A DNA stretch of 64,000 nt from Ophiura sarsii (lineage: Eukaryota; Echinodermata; Ophiuroidea; Amphilepidida; Ophiuridae), in NCBI GenBank assembly GCA_035610835.1, contig CM069458.1, positions 36,388,718 to 36,452,717 of the forward strand, in the 5' to 3' direction. This document shows positions 22,128-34,339 of the stretch, piece by piece. A program made the translations under genes and the position numbers. The notes under the pieces are model-generated. The model worked only from the letters and a program-made list of their open reading frames with translations. It was not told the origin of the DNA and made no database searches. Each line of letters begins with the position of its first letter. Positions within the stretch are counted from its first letter, which is position 1.

Positions 22128-22291
22128 ACCAGACGACGCTGGACATAGGCGTATTCACGAGTATTCAGGTTAAAATATGCGAACGAGGTTACCTGATCAA
22201 GTGAATGGGACCAGACGACGCTGGACATAGGCGTATTCACGAGTATTCAGGTTAAAATATGCGAACGAGGTTACCTGATCAAGTGAATGGG
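22128..22291. repeat. Two 82-bp tandem copies
   Basis: Starts ACCAGACGACGCTGGACATA at 22128 and again at 22210; the copies are identical as far as I can read. Confidence 0.95.
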
Positions 22292-22691
22292 ACGACCGCT
22301 TAACAACGGTTTAAATTCAAAAAATAGCATTTACAATTGGGATGATTAGCCATCCCGAACGGTTTTGGATTGGAAAAATTTTCTTCTAACCTATGATTAA
22401 TTTTATGGGGTCATATAATCAAAATCCATTGTTACATTGAAACCAACGGAAATTCAAAATTAACGGCCGTTCGTAGCCACCGTCGTCTGAATGGGACGAC
22501 CGCTTAACAACGGTTTAAATTAAAAAAATAGCATTTACAATTGGGATGATTAGCCATCCCGAACGGTTTTGGATTGGAAAAATTTTCTTCTAACCTATGA
22601 TGAATTTTATGGGGTCATATAATCAAAATCCATTGTTACATTGAAACCAACGGAAATTCAAAATTAACGGCCGTTCGTAGCCACCGTCGTC
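22284..22691. repeat. Two 204-bp tandem copies
   Basis: Begins TGAATGGGACGACCGCTTAA at 22284 and 22488; only a few base differences. The array ends in the palindrome GTCGTCTGCAGACGAC. Confidence 0.95.
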
Positions 22692-23382
22692 TGCAGACGA
22701 CGATCCCAGATCAGCCAAGCTTAGCCAAAGTCATCACGAATTTGCTGCGCAATGATATCATCAACCCTCTATGACATCATCATGATCATAGCAATTCTTC
22801 TGCCGTTTCGACCGACGAAATCGAACGGGAAATAAGCAAATCATTACCTTTTTGGTACGAGCAGATTTGTCGACATTTTTTTCTTCTTCAGCGTGCGCGT
22901 TGTTTGAAATCGCTTTGAAATAATGAACCACTGCCGTACTTGATGATGTACTTTATACTCGTTGGAAAGAATACCGCCCCTATTAATGAACTCATGTGTC
23001 TCTGTATATAACCACTGATCTCTATACTTTAGTGTTTAGCGCTACATACATGGGGGTGTACGTGATACCGAGATCCACGCATCCGAACTTCATGCAACCA
23101 CAATAACGTAACAACGGTACGGTAGTCGTTGGGTATTTAGAGTGAGATTAATTCTGTGACGAACTATTTGATATTTTACACCATTAGAACCATTGTTCAA
23201 GCTTGCTTTCATTAGTGTTCGGGAACCGTCGCAATATTTTCATTCAGCGCAGTGTGTTAACTTCTCAACTTGCATGACTCGTCACATATAACAGCCAGGC
23301 CTACGTAACACCCTATCTGCCCATTGTTGAGATTTTGTTTCACAGTATAGCGCCCTCTATAAGTTCATCATTCGGAAGTTAA

Positions 23383-23738
23383 AGGTAGATGACCCGATCA
23401 CATTTTCGTAACACAGAATTATTTCAAACATACGGAGATTTTCATATCATATGAAAGCTCGTATTTTTCTCATCATCATACTGAAATTTGACGGCCTAAA
23501 TCGGTATAATTACGGAGAAATCGATGAAATAACGTCGAATTACCGCGAAAGGTGGTAACCACCAATATCGTTTGTGTACAACTCAATGGGTACATTTCAC
23601 GGCATCTTTTGCGTCTAAAATAAGAACCATTAGAGTTATGCAACTCAAACATTGGAATACGACTTTTTTAAGGATGACCTTTCATGTAGAATAGTAAACT
23701 TCAAGTTTAAAATCGGAATGTGATCGGGTCATCTACCT
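23383..23738. mobile_element. TTAA-flanked MITE nested in the right arm
   Basis: A perfect 22-bp inverted end starts AGGTAGATGACCCGATCACA, with TTAA at 23379-23382 and 23739-23742. The opposite arm of the host element reads ACGCTGTAACTTCCG at the same position, an unoccupied site. The insertion therefore came after the arms were duplicated. Confidence 0.88.
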
Positions 23739-24354
23739 TTAAGCGTGAACTGTCAATCATTCGTTGTGAATGAATATTCATCATGACTATTCATGACCTC
23801 ACACGATGTGATCGTCGCGATCCAGCATCCTTCCCAACTGATCTGATTACAATATTCATAAAATGCAAATAACGCCACGTCCCTCCTCTGTCACTGTCAG
23901 ACGAAGCCATCCACAATTTGAAATTCGTATTTTGTTCCACGTGAAAATTAATTTCAAATAACCAATTCTGAATGTTTCGTGTCATATAAGAACTAAATTC
24001 TGCTATCATCAAAGCAAATAAGTTTTACTCTAATTCACAATCAGCTTTTTTTGACCATTGATGTACTATTTCTTTGTCACGAATCATGTTTTGAGCCGAT
24101 AAAATCCACCCGGTGTCTTAGGTCGTCTGGTTTGTTACGACCATGATAGTGCGCCCCTTTAAGATCATCATTAGTCAATTTAAGCTAGTAAACTGGGGAC
24201 TTTGCCTCCGAGATACTTGTCCCATAGTTATAGGGTCTCTGTAACAGCTAGCTACGACTACCCATCTACGATGAATACTTGCTGTGATGTGATTGGCCAA
24301 AAAGGCGGTCTTGTGACAACGCAGAACGACGTAAACCTAACGCCGTTGAGGGAT

Positions 24355-24778
24355 CCGCCGGGGGGGGGGGGGGGCACTGACATTGAAAAAGGGTATGTAT
24401 ATGTGCCGCGCTGAAGACCCCCTTTTTCACCCTCTGATGCTAGCTCTTATGACCCCCTTTTGAGCCTGCATCAGTTCTTAATTTTATTTCAATTTTATTG
24501 AAAATTCAAAAATCGCGAAATTTTGCGTTCCAAAGCCCCAATTCTTCGAAAATCTTGCGTTCTAAAATTTAAAAAACATTGAACATTTGCGTTCTTCTAA
24601 TCAAAATTGAACTATAGGCCAGTACTCAAGACCTAACTTTAAAAAAAAAAATCAGTTCCTAAGACCCAACTTTTCGTCATAAAATCCACTCAGTTCAGTT
24701 CTGTAGGCCCCCTTTTTGAGACCCTGTGCGGCACACCCCTACCAAAAAAAAAGGTTGAGTGCCCCCCCACCCCCCGGG
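24355..24778. mobile_element. G-rich-ended element with 8-bp target duplication
   Basis: Ends CCGCCGGGGGGGG and CCCCCCGGG, continuing into GCACT and a degenerate inner match GTGCGGCAC. The flanks TGAGGGAT are identical at 24347-24354 and 24779-24786. The 8-bp duplication suggests hAT. The interior is diverged and non-coding. Confidence 0.8.
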
Positions 24779-24956
24779 TGAGGGATTGTTGTGATACCGA
24801 AAGCTACGGGTCGAGCTCAAGAACAATGGTTTGGAAAAGTATATAAATTAATCACTGTTGGTTCTAAAACTAAAACTAAAAAGAATGTGGCTGGTAAATG
24901 GCTATTGTACAATTATTATCGGCTATCTTTGATATTTTCAAATGTTCTATTTTGTT

Positions 24957-25419
24957 TTAAAGGGGCATTAAGAGATGTGTTGGAGACTGCGCCCTCAATT
25001 ATGATAAAAACTGGAATTAGTATATTTATACAATTGTATTACATGTATGAACTTAAACCTATAAGGATTAAGAAAAATCAGCCCTCTTTGTACAACAAAA
25101 CGTCGATTCAAAAAATGCTGATCGGGCCCGATCAGCATTTTACGTCAGACAGTATCCCCCTGCAGTACGCGTGATAAATAATGCGAACAATATTTGCATA
25201 GAGGGCGTTTTTCAATAAATAGCGATGGTATTGTTTTAATCAAGTTTCGCTGTGTTTTTGTTAGTAGAAACAACAATAATGGCAATTTTAATGTTCGTCT
25301 TGAATTCTGAAGTAACTCCACAATAATGGCAATTTTTAATGTTCATCTTGAATTCTGAAGTAAATTTTTAAAAATTGATAAAAAATAAAAAATGTCAACA
25401 CCACTTAATGTCCCTTTAG
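24957..25419 (+). mobile_element. MITE family A, most complete copy
   Basis: Inverted ends TTAAAGGGGCATTAAGAG and the reverse of CTAAAGGGACATTAAGTGG. The inside runs GCGCCCTCAAT, TTGTATTACATGTATGAAC, a hairpin GCTGATCGGGCCCGATCAGC, then GTAGAAACAACAATAATGGC, of which a 40-bp piece is duplicated. A 127-codon open frame across its left end is spurious. Confidence 0.85.
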
Positions 25420-26210
25420 TTGTAGCATCTTATTGTATGCTAAACGTACTCGTTTAAAATCTTCTTTAAGTTGCTTTCACATTTGTTTGTTAATGTTATG
25501 TGCCTCGAACGCATCATTCGCACTTTGAGATGTTTGAGATTCACTAAAAAAGCCAAAGTTCTTCAGTTACACGTATAGTTTCCGCATTTGAAAATTGTCA
25601 ATCTGTGATCCTACCTTCACAGACAATGTAACTTACAAGAATCAAATTAATAACGCAACTGCCAACTACATATAGCTAATAAGCATGATGATAAGTCGAT
25701 GCCGGACTTAACGTATCATTCTGCTTGTATGGAAGCTTTAAAGGTGCCACTGAGCAGTGGAGAAGATAATCTTGGTAATAAAATGTCGAAGTTAGGGACG
25801 TGTTGACAAGATCATGGAATTCATGAAATCTTCTTTGCAGGTCAGATAAGATAAGACGATCGACAAGGTCTCGTCAGATCGTCCGTAGATAGTCATGACT
25901 TGCGAGATAGAACCAAATGCTTGTCATCCTCTCGTACCGACGAAAGTTGACTTGACGAGATCAAAATCTTGTCATCGCATCTTCTATCTCGTCCAAGTTG
26001 ACTTGACGCGGTCCGGAATCGAATCTTTTCATTTCATTGGTCTCTTCCGTTTGAAATCCATTGGTTATTTCATTAGTAGGGGTCAGGGGTTGCATGGATT
26101 TGAAATGGAATAGCCCATTGTCCCACTGCACAAAGTTCGAATCATCAAGATACTGACTTATCTCAACATCTCAACTTCACGCACGGTGGTACTACAACAT
26201 GACATAAATT
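25420..26210. other. Intergenic
   Basis: GTTGACTTGACG recurs at about 25948 and 25998, and a family D terminus (TGGATTTGAAATGGAATAGC) lies at about 26094. No gene. Confidence 0.45.
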
Positions 26211-26488
26211 GCCCGCTTAGGAGCGCTATATCGGTCTGGTAAACCTTTTGTTATCAATTACTACGAGAGGATTGCCCAGTGCGCGTGTACAACCAGGCAA
26301 TCATATTTAAATTCGGGGCGTGTACGAGCGGTACTACTTGTTAACTGCATGGGTGAGTTTCCATTATGTTGCAGCCGGTTGGTTGCACACGAGAATTATG
26401 TCATATAGCAACCAGCTGTGATGAAAGACGAATATTTAAATTTGGTGATGGTTTTTAGGGCACCAATTTATAGCGCTGCTAAGCGGGC
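26211..26488. mobile_element. MITE with GCCCGCTTAG ends
   Basis: Ends GCCCGCTTAGGAGCGCTATA and TATAGCGCTGCTAAGCGGGC are inverted copies. It lies just beyond the F-box gene stop codon and may be within its 3'UTR. Confidence 0.85.
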
Positions 26489-26635
26489 TTTGTAGCCTAA
26501 TGCTGGCATAGTGAAGCCATACAATCAAAATCAACTAATGAAAAGTGACACATCTGGATTACCAAGTCAAATGTTATACTTCTTCTATCATGTCTATATA
26601 GCGGTGGTTGTGAAAATAAAGGCATATCCACGTCT

Positions 26636-27626
26636 CTACAGTGTCAACCCTGAGACGTTCGTGATTTCCAGCGTCGGGTGCTTATGTAAATGCGTAGTAC
26701 TCTGCGACGTGTAAGGACCACTGGCCAGAAGATTCAAGAGCTTCAACTTCCTCAGTTCTCTACCGATGCATTCAATTACAGCATCCGTTACACAGTTACA
26801 TGACTCTAATACTAGTTCTTCTAAGTTTGGAAGACTATGACATAACACTGCAAAGGTTTCCTCGCTGAAACAATAGGGACCGCGTCCAATCCAGAGCTGT
26901 TTAAGAGTACCGCGTTTGCTTATAGCGTAGAAGAATTCGTCAAAATCTACGTCGAGTTGTGCGGTTATAAAACGAAAGCTCTTGAGTTTTGTCAAGTTTT
27001 TGGCGATGCAGCGTAGCACGCTAAGCAATGTGTCATTTTCGGTCGCTTGGTGTTCGAAATTGAAAAGCCAGAGTTCTTCTAATTCGGGCACGGCTTCTGT
27101 TAATGTGACAAGTCCTTGTGTTTTGAGACCGTGACAATGAGCAAGAGTCAAATGACGCAGATGCCGACAGAAACTAAGTCGAAACATTAATGTTTCCGTG
27201 AAGTCACCACATTCCAAGTCAACAAACGACCCTCCGAATGGCGATTCCACCCCCATAAATGTGAGTTGAACTTTGACCGCTGTCTCAGGTACCTGTACAC
27301 TATCCGTCAAATTATCTATCAAATTCTTCGGAAAGTGTGGCACAGGTCGACATCTAGAATCCAAGGCAAGTCCACGCGGCCATGATGGAGGCCAAAAACT
27401 GAAGACTTTAATGTTGGGACAGTTTTGACGTAAGAACAGTAGCACATCCATCGTGACGACTCTCAAATGTATTGTCCTAAGCCCACTGTTAGCATATGTC
27501 TCCATAAGTCGTAGGGAATGTCGTTCATTCGTCCATGGATTACGTAGGCAAGGTGTCTTCTGCCAGAAATTGATATTGGTCCAGAGACGGCTGTCCTTAA
27601 CTATTCTTTTCCATCGTTTGCAAACT
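26636..27626 (-). CDS. F-box/LRR gene, exon 3 (terminal)
   Basis: Residues 101 (last base) to 430. The acceptor is TTCATTGTCGTATCATTATAG before AGTTTGC. The open frame continues upstream of the acceptor to a Met at 27697, but that stretch is intronic. Confidence 0.88.
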
Positions 27627-30600
27627 CTATAATGATACGACAATGAAAAAGGGTTGTCAACAGAGGCAGAAACAAATGGCGAGATATCTTTTGGCAACGT
27701 TTGGCATTGGCGTTAGGGAGCACATCAAAACTCGACCGTCCGGCAACCGCCGGTTCCGTGCGGTTCCGTTAGGTTGCAGCCGGTTTCTATTGTTCTAAAC
27801 AATGATATGCGGTCCAACCGGGCGGAACCGGCGGTTGCCGCGCGGTCGAGTTTTGATTTGCTCCCTTAGCAGGAACTCAAGTTGGTGAGCAGGTGAATTT
27901 CCCATTGATAATATGAGACGTTTATTTATTTTAATATAGCACCAAAATGTAATGACTTCAGTAATCACATAACGTTTCGCTGTTAAATAGATTTAGAAAG
28001 ACAAACTTACAATAAGTTCATGGAATCATATAGGCTCGTGATTTAACACGAGAACAGAATATGGATTGTATTCTTTTCAAAATTTCTTTTCCATCTAAAA
28101 TCATCTATGAGCGTATCAAACAAAACACAATTTCCCCTAATGTCTTGATATTGTAGAAATTCTCAATAATTTAAACCATTTATTTAACCAACAATTGGTG
28201 CAGATTTCGCTGTGTACGTAGGCAAAGAGATGTGGTGGCGGCAGCGCCCTCAATTACAAAAATATATGATAAAAACTGGGATTTGTATATGTTTACAATT
28301 GTATTACATGTATGAACTTACACCTATAAGGATTAAGAAAAGTCAGCCCTCTTTACAACAAAACGTCGATTCAAAAATGCTGGTAGAGCCGGCCGCAACC
28401 AGCATTTTACATGGTTAAGGGTGGTATTCCAACATAATATAAAACATTGTTTTAATCAAGTTTTGCTGGGTTGTTTTTTTAGTAGAAACAACAATAATGG
28501 CAATTTTTAATGTTCAACCTGAATTCTGAAGTAAATTAATCAAAATTAAAAAAAATCAACATGACATTGTGTCCCTTTAAGCATTCGCCTAAAATGGACC
28601 CGCGTGGCATTGAAATAACTTTGGATGGAAAATATCTGATTGTGTTTGTCCTGCTTCTACTTTAACGGTACTTTTGTAAGCCAACCCGGCTATATTTAAC
28701 GTTACCTTGCTACTCTGCCTCTATCCATTAGAGACATAAAGGAGAAAATAGTGAACAACTCATCGTCTGTCAATGATAAAATGTCGCCCTCATCGGCAGT
28801 CATAGGACAGTCATCCTTCTGGTCAGTTGTGTGCAAGGTTTTTGGCGAGTCTTCTCGAATCTGTAAAAAAATTAAAGGATTGATAAGTTACCCGAATGAA
28901 ATCATATAACGCTACTGGAGAAACGAGTGAATATTACGTAATATCCTATGAATGAAAAGATACCCCACCCTACGTGCAATCTTCTTGCTGACGCCATAGT
29001 CACATTTCTGATGAAAGCACTTCTTTCTACATTATAGAGGCTTTCTTGTACATAATGGCAGCGTTGAAGGCACATTGGTAGACTTCCCAATTTGATGGCC
29101 ATATATATCAATATCCATTTATTACCTTATTTATCGGAAAATGCCAGAACTTTTGTTGCTAACCCAAAATACCCACATTTTCTTTTCAGAAAGACCGCCG
29201 TCAAATTCATAATATTTCAACAGACGGCTTCACCCAATTGGATTCATACTAGAATGAAACTGACCAGAACAGCTGAAGCTAAGTAATTAACTATCGCTGA
29301 TTCATTTGGTGATAAGGTTTAATCAAACTACGAAAAAAAGAAAAAAATAAGGTTCAGACAACTGAACTGTCTTGTAATATCCTCATTCTTATTGATTATT
29401 TGGGTAGAAATAATGAAAGTATTATTATAAATAATGTTTTTTATTAAAATGTTACCACTTTGTGGCAGGTTTGTGTACATTTCTCGAAGTGTATGGTAGA
29501 TAATTGATTCGCAAACAATGCATTTGTGCTTGATAATCGAAAGCAAGTGCTTAAGTAATTATCAAGCACAAATGCACATGGTGGCTCATCAATCATCCTT
29601 GTACGTACGAGGGTCGGTCAATATGTAATGAAAGTGATCTTGGTATATGGGATGCATGAGGGGTTCTATTGAGGGATAGTGTGATCAATACAAAGTATGA
29701 AATTTGTCTTTCAAACAATACACTTTTAGATGTTTAGATACCGTTGGTTATGTAACGTCATTAACATAAACACTACAGGTTTCAACCACTGACTGAAATC
29801 TGTCCATATTTGGCTGGATAAGTAATAAAGTTTGAAACTAGTTTCTGATGCTAGGTTTTTGTTGTCAGTTGTTCACGAGTGTAAGTTCCTTTTGATGAAA
29901 CCCAGTGATATGTTTCCCTTTGCAGCTATAATTTGTTCATGTGGTTATTCCATTTAAAAGTAACTGGTTTTGGCAGTGTCCAAAGTGTTGGCTTACTTTA
30001 AGCTATTGCAATGGCGTCTTAGTTCATAATAAGAAATCCGAAAGTGTATTGTTTGAAAGACAAAGGTTCATAGTAGTTTGTATTGATCACACTATCTGCA
30101 TGTCAATAGACGCGTCTCACAACAAGATCACTTTCATTACATTGACCAACCTTCGTATCATACATAGGCCTACACTGTTAATTTTATTTAAGAATCTCTA
30201 TCTGAGCCCCGTTTAGACATGTGCAATATGCTATTGTATATTGAATTGATATACCAAATGAAAGCTATACCTGAAACCTGATTTCTTCTTCTTTGATATC
30301 AATTCACGTATGAAAATTCCATTTTTTCTTTGTATTACCCGGTTTTTAAACATTTTTAAAATGTAATAATACTCCCGTTTTAGGGGTATAAAGTGGCTGC
30401 CCCACCCCCTGAGGAAACCAATAATATGTTAGATTAACATGACAATAATAACCACTTTTAATAGCCTATTTGGCTCATAAACACGACCGCTCTGCATTAT
30501 TAGTTTTACCATTAGCTTATCAAAACCTGGTTTTGTATTTCTGTTCTTTATCATCAGCCTGCACTCACTTGAATAGGCTGATTTTTGAATGGATTAGGTT

Positions 30601-32837
30601 TTGAGTTTTAATGTGACACCATTTCACAATTACATAAAAGGAAATTACTTTTTCTTTGTTGCTCTGGTATACATTTTGTCAGAAAATTATAAAAGAATAG
30701 GGAAATATGGGGAAATAATCTGCAATCTAGTTCTTTTTGCATGAGCACTTTTCGTTTATCCACATCTTTACCATGCTAATTATCTCGAGAAACGAAGCGA
30801 TGGAAGAAAAAAACGTCAAGAAGATGCTTAAAAGTAACCACAATACAAAAAATATCTGGTGGAAATATTCTTTGCATCCTTACGCTCACCCTGCGTATAT
30901 GATTTTCAGCATATTCAGTTTAATTATTTTCTTATTAAATAATATTGTAACTTTTGATAAAAATTATTTATTAAAATATTAAAATAGTTAATCGCGCATC
31001 ATAAATCATCAAAATGTCAAGGTCAACATTATTTCTTATGTATTTCTTTATTTCTTCACCCGGCTATATTTGAGCAATTTATATTTAAAAATCAATACAA
31101 ATAAATGCTATTTTCACACAAAATGGCTCAACTGAACAACTATTTTCATCACAAATGACAAATTATAATTTGTTCGCCAATTTTAATATTTTTAATACGT
31201 TTTGCACGATATCTCAAAACTATGAAACACGCAAACTTATACGTGAACAAACGTAACTAAAAAACGAAAGGTCACATGACCGTAGGATTTGGACCATGTT
31301 AAGCACGCACGGGGCTATTTAAATATATGTTTTCAAAATTTGAATTACTATGCCAGATTACCTGATTGGTCGGTTCACGGTTGCCAAGTATGGTGCATAT
31401 GCAACATTTCGTTTTCTAGTTACATTCGTTCCCGTGTTTAGCCAATCAGAGGCGTGGTTACCCCCCCCCCCCCCCCCCCCCCCTGGGTAGGCCGCTTTAA
31501 TATTAACCTCTGCAGATGACATGTCGTCAGACGTTCCGTGTCCGATAGTATCGAGTAAGGGTGTAATTTATCATGCATAGGCCTATGGTTTTGATTTACT
31601 CGACTAAGTGGATCACCCTCTAAGATTTGTTATACATACAGGGTGAGTCAAAAAGAAGTGTACTCAACTTTTTGGTTTTTTGTCTTAACATTTTTGCAAA
31701 CATTTCACAGGTTTTTGTTGTTGAAGCAGATGGGTTATCTCATTATCTTTCTGACGAATTGATGTTGGTTGAAATTGGTTGTGGTAAACATATTTTATGC
31801 TCATTTGCGTAAAAGTGAACATTTTATAAACCGAACACGATATTTTCTCTTATAAGATCTATTGAATTCCACTATTGAAAACGGTCCACACTCTAGTCCG
31901 AACAGAGTCCGCCTATCACAAAAGCCAAATGGTTTGTTGTTGTTGCGTTGCTGCTAAATTCGTGTAATAATGACATTGTTTTGTCATTATTTCGCATTTT
32001 ATGATACAAAAAATAACTGAGAATGTTTGATTTGTCTTTAATAGTTACCTATTGTGTATGTACCATACACGAATCCACTTGTTCACTAATATCAAGCAGT
32101 AGGCCTATTGAGTAAAATATTAAATATTGTGTTCGGTTTCAAAATGCAGTAACTTTACCACAATAGTCATATCTGGTAAACGGTTCTATGAAATGTTATT
32201 ATTCTTTTTGCTGATGACAGTTAATAAATGCATCTATTGCCGCAAACATTGGTTGCCTTCATATTCTGAAGAAAAAAATAGTTTTAATAATTATTTTACT
32301 TTGTGTACATTTTTTTAAAATCGCAAACACGGATGGCCGTTAGAGATACAGGACATATAGGCCTATGTAGGAAAATTTCAGTAATAGACAATAGAGGTCT
32401 ATACTGCCCCACCCCCACCATGACAGAAGGAAGTATGGGACAATTTGAATTTGTTGATATTTGGTGAAATAACTATTCTTGTGGATTTTTCATATTTTTT
32501 CAAATAATTAATAACGTTTGTTTAATAGTAAAACTAATGTAATTAATTGTTTGAAAAAATATGAAAAATCCACAAAAATAGTTGTTTCATCATATATCAA
32601 CAAATTCAAATTGTCCCATACTTCCTTCTGTCGTGATGGGGCAGCATGATGATAGCAGACTATATGCATAAATCATAAACGTGAACCTACCTTATTTGTC
32701 GTCTGCCCGTTGTCAAGTTCATTATCAGCACAATTCAACGTCGTCTGCTTCGTAGTAAGACAAGCAGGCATTAACCCGCTAACACTAGACCATACGAAGC
32801 GCAAAGATGATAATAACGACGCGTGAACAACTGCCAT
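26636..32837 (-). CDS. F-box/leucine-rich-repeat protein, three exons
   Basis: Rebuilt from splice sites: exon 1 32837-32691, exon 2 28860-28706, exon 3 27626-26636 (1293 nt, 430 residues plus stop). All introns are GT-AG, and the phases (0, then 2) fit without a base left over. The F-box (about residues 76-118) is split by intron 2: exon 2 gives ILSLTDDELFTIFSFM and exon 3 gives VCKRWKRIVKDSRLW. Leucine-rich repeats follow at about 265-420 (CRHLRHLTLAHC, LPNLEELVLESCNCVTD, LRKLKLLNL). F-box proteins bind Skp1 in SCF ubiquitin ligases, and the repeats choose the substrate. Family known, substrate unknown. The start is supported by an in-frame TGA upstream. Intron 1 is 3.8 kb and full of MITEs. 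Confidence 0.88.
27716..27865. mobile_element. GC-rich hairpin MITE, TTA-flanked, in F-box intron 2
   Basis: The ends GGGAGCACATCAAAACTCGA and TCGAGTTTTGATTTGCTCCC are inverted, with TTA on both sides (27713-27715, 27866-27868), as for PIF/Harbinger elements. The inner arms repeat AACCGCCGGTTCCG and its complement. It starts only 90 bp upstream of exon 3. Confidence 0.88.
28215..28580 (+). mobile_element. MITE family A copy in F-box intron 2
   Basis: Same block order as 24957-25419 (AGAGATGTG, GCGCCCTCAAT, GTATTACATGTATGAACTT, AATGCTGGT hairpin, GTAGAAACAACAATAATGGC, TGTCCCTTTAA). The left terminus has decayed. Confidence 0.85.
28706..28860 (-). CDS. F-box/LRR gene, exon 2
   Basis: 155 nt, residues 50-100 plus two bases of 101. 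Acceptor CCTTTAATTTTTTTACAG, donor GCAAG/GTAACG. It supplies the N-terminal half of the F-box and an acidic linker rich in D, E and T. Confidence 0.88.
29519..29576. repeat. 19-bp perfect inverted repeat, F-box intron 1
   Basis: TGCATTTGTGCTTGATAAT and its exact complement, separated by 20 nt. It could form a small stem-loop; no other feature supports an RNA gene. Confidence 0.85.
29608..30155. mobile_element. Mariner-type MITE in F-box intron 1
   Basis: The ends CGAGGGTCGGTCAATATGTA and the reverse of CGAAGGTTGGTCAATGTAAT continue inward for over 100 bp (AATGAAAGTGATC, GTGTGATCAATACAAA, TGTCTTTCAAACAATACAC). TA flanks at 29606-29607 and 30156-30157. No transposase. Confidence 0.88.
30156..32401. 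other. F-box intron 1, mostly unremarkable
   Basis: It contains a 23-base C run at 31461-31483, a possible mariner-like terminus CAGGGTGAGTCAAAAAGAAG at 31638, and an inverted pair AAACCGAACACGATATTTT (about 31829) with AAATATTGTGTTCGGTTT (about 32123). No internal exon was recognised. Confidence 0.5.
32402..32645. mobile_element. Long hairpin MITE, F-box intron 1
   Basis: Arms of about 100 nt (CTGCCCCACCCCCACCATGA; GAAGTATGGGACAATTTGAA; TGTGGATTTTTCATATTTTT) are near-perfect inverted copies around an AT-rich centre. It ends about 45 bp from the exon 1 donor. Confidence 0.9.
32691..32837 (-). CDS. F-box/LRR gene, exon 1
   Basis: 49 codons starting MAVVHASLLSS and ending GQTTNK, donor AATAAG/GTAGGT, phase 0. 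Upstream in frame there is a TGA before any other ATG. The N-terminus is not a recognised domain. Confidence 0.82.
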
Positions 32838-33673
32838 TATAGTCAAGAAAAATACAATGCTAAATCAGAAAATCTGAAAATATCTCAAAATCAGACTATT
32901 TCAATTGCCTCAACAGCGACACATGTTTATATTATTATGGTCAATGTAAATAAAAACAGACGGCTATTCTAACATAAACGCTGCTTACCACGCGAATCAA
33001 TACACGCATGACCATTTGAACCATGAATAATGAGAAACATACTATAGCTAGATTACGCTATACGACTGGTGTCTCGTATGCATAAATTATGATAAATTAT
33101 TTATTAATTTATTTCTTCCCATCCTATGTCAAATTGGCGAAGAGATAACATACGGTAATCATTATGTAAATTAGCTCTCTGATACTACCTATTGCACTAC
33201 CAGTTTTATTATCGTACTCAATACGCGGCAATTAATTAAATATAATTTACCAATCCCCGGTAAAGATATAATGTAGTGACTGTGCTTAAACAATAGAATT
33301 TGCATAAAGCAACTGTTTTAATTGGTCACCCAATTGTGTTAGCGCGACGATCTCAATTAGCGCATGCAAATGTTCTATTTCATAGCTTGTTATAGTGTTA
33401 TGGAAATCCAAATCATTGAACACTGACAGCTAAACTAAAATGCAGAAAGACAAAAATCTAGAATCTATAATAGTATAGTAAATAGTAATAGAGTTAGGAC
33501 AACGTTTTTGAATCTGACCATGTGCCGGGAGAAGCTATGGGTTACATATCATACCGTATTGTATGAAATAGCTTTGCAAAATGCTCACAATGTTATTTTT
33601 TTCAGGAACACATTTTTAAACGCTTTTTTATGGCGCGGTTTTAGCCGACTCAATTCCGTACTTAATCCTTCGT
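32838..33673. other. Probable 5' region of the F-box gene
   Basis: AT-rich, with no strong TATA or Inr that I can assign and no other gene seen. Confidence 0.4.
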
Positions 33674-34040
33674 TTAAAGGCATATTATGCGATCTATTCC
33701 ATTGGACGCCCTGGTCTTGATTTCTTTTTTTGAAAGCAGATTTTCTTGCAGATTTGCATTTCTCATCATAAATCATAAATATATTCTGAGTTACAGAGTG
33801 ATACGATTCCTAATCCAAAATCATGGTTTAAAGAGTGAAAATATATAGCAGGACAGTTTATTTTTCATTCTAAATTCCCTTTAAAACCATTATTTTAAAG
33901 TAATTAGGAATCGTATCGCGACGCTCTGTACTCAGAATGTATTTATGATTTATGATCAGAAATGTTTATCTGCAAGAAAATCTGCTTTCAACAAAATAAT
34001 CATGGCTTCCCCTGGAAAGATCGCATAGCATTAAAATATT
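33674..34040. mobile_element. Hairpin MITE (family G)
   Basis: The arms GCAGATTTTCTTGCAGATTT, ATCATAAATCATAAAT and ACGATTCCTAAT are inverted in the right half. The outer ends read TTTAAAGGCATATTATGCGA and GATCGCATAGCATTAA. One-armed relatives lie at 38765-39005, 45400-45668, 52975-53215 and 59915-60185. Confidence 0.85.
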
Positions 34041-34339
34041 GCCTCACTTGTGAGTCAGTTTATGTTAAGGCTATATTATACTGTTATGTACGGGCGAACT
34101 GACTTCTCATTTTCAGGTAAAAATAGGATCGGGCGGGCGGGCGTTTTTCGTGAAAATGTTAGTGACTGTTCAACAGTTTTCGGAAATTTGCAGCCCAACC
34201 CAAAAAATATTCAAAACAAAATTTCAAAACATTTCAATTTGTCAATATAGCCTTCTGAATTCTGAAAATATACAAAGAATTCATGTAGACTTGCTTCAAG
34301 TCGGACACAAACATAGTGACATAAAAGTTGTATCAAACA

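Larger units (their letters stand above)
20814..24160. mobile_element. Long-inverted-repeat element, 3.35 kb
   Basis: The left arm 20814-21310 and the right arm 23315-24160 are inverted copies for about 500 bp once a 360-bp insertion in the right arm is removed. Both begin GCGC(G/A)CTATCATGGTCGT. The interior of about 2 kb has no long ORF and includes two tandem duplications (22128-22291 and 22284-22691). It is a non-autonomous or dead element; I cannot assign a superfamily. Confidence 0.82.

Noticed and set aside
24791..25174. 127-codon frame
   Set aside because: It runs into MITE family A and its right half is the translated transposon; no protein family recognised.
27627..27697. Start codon at 27697 for the F-box protein
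   Set aside because: This stretch lies upstream of a strong splice acceptor, and using it would delete the first half of the F-box.
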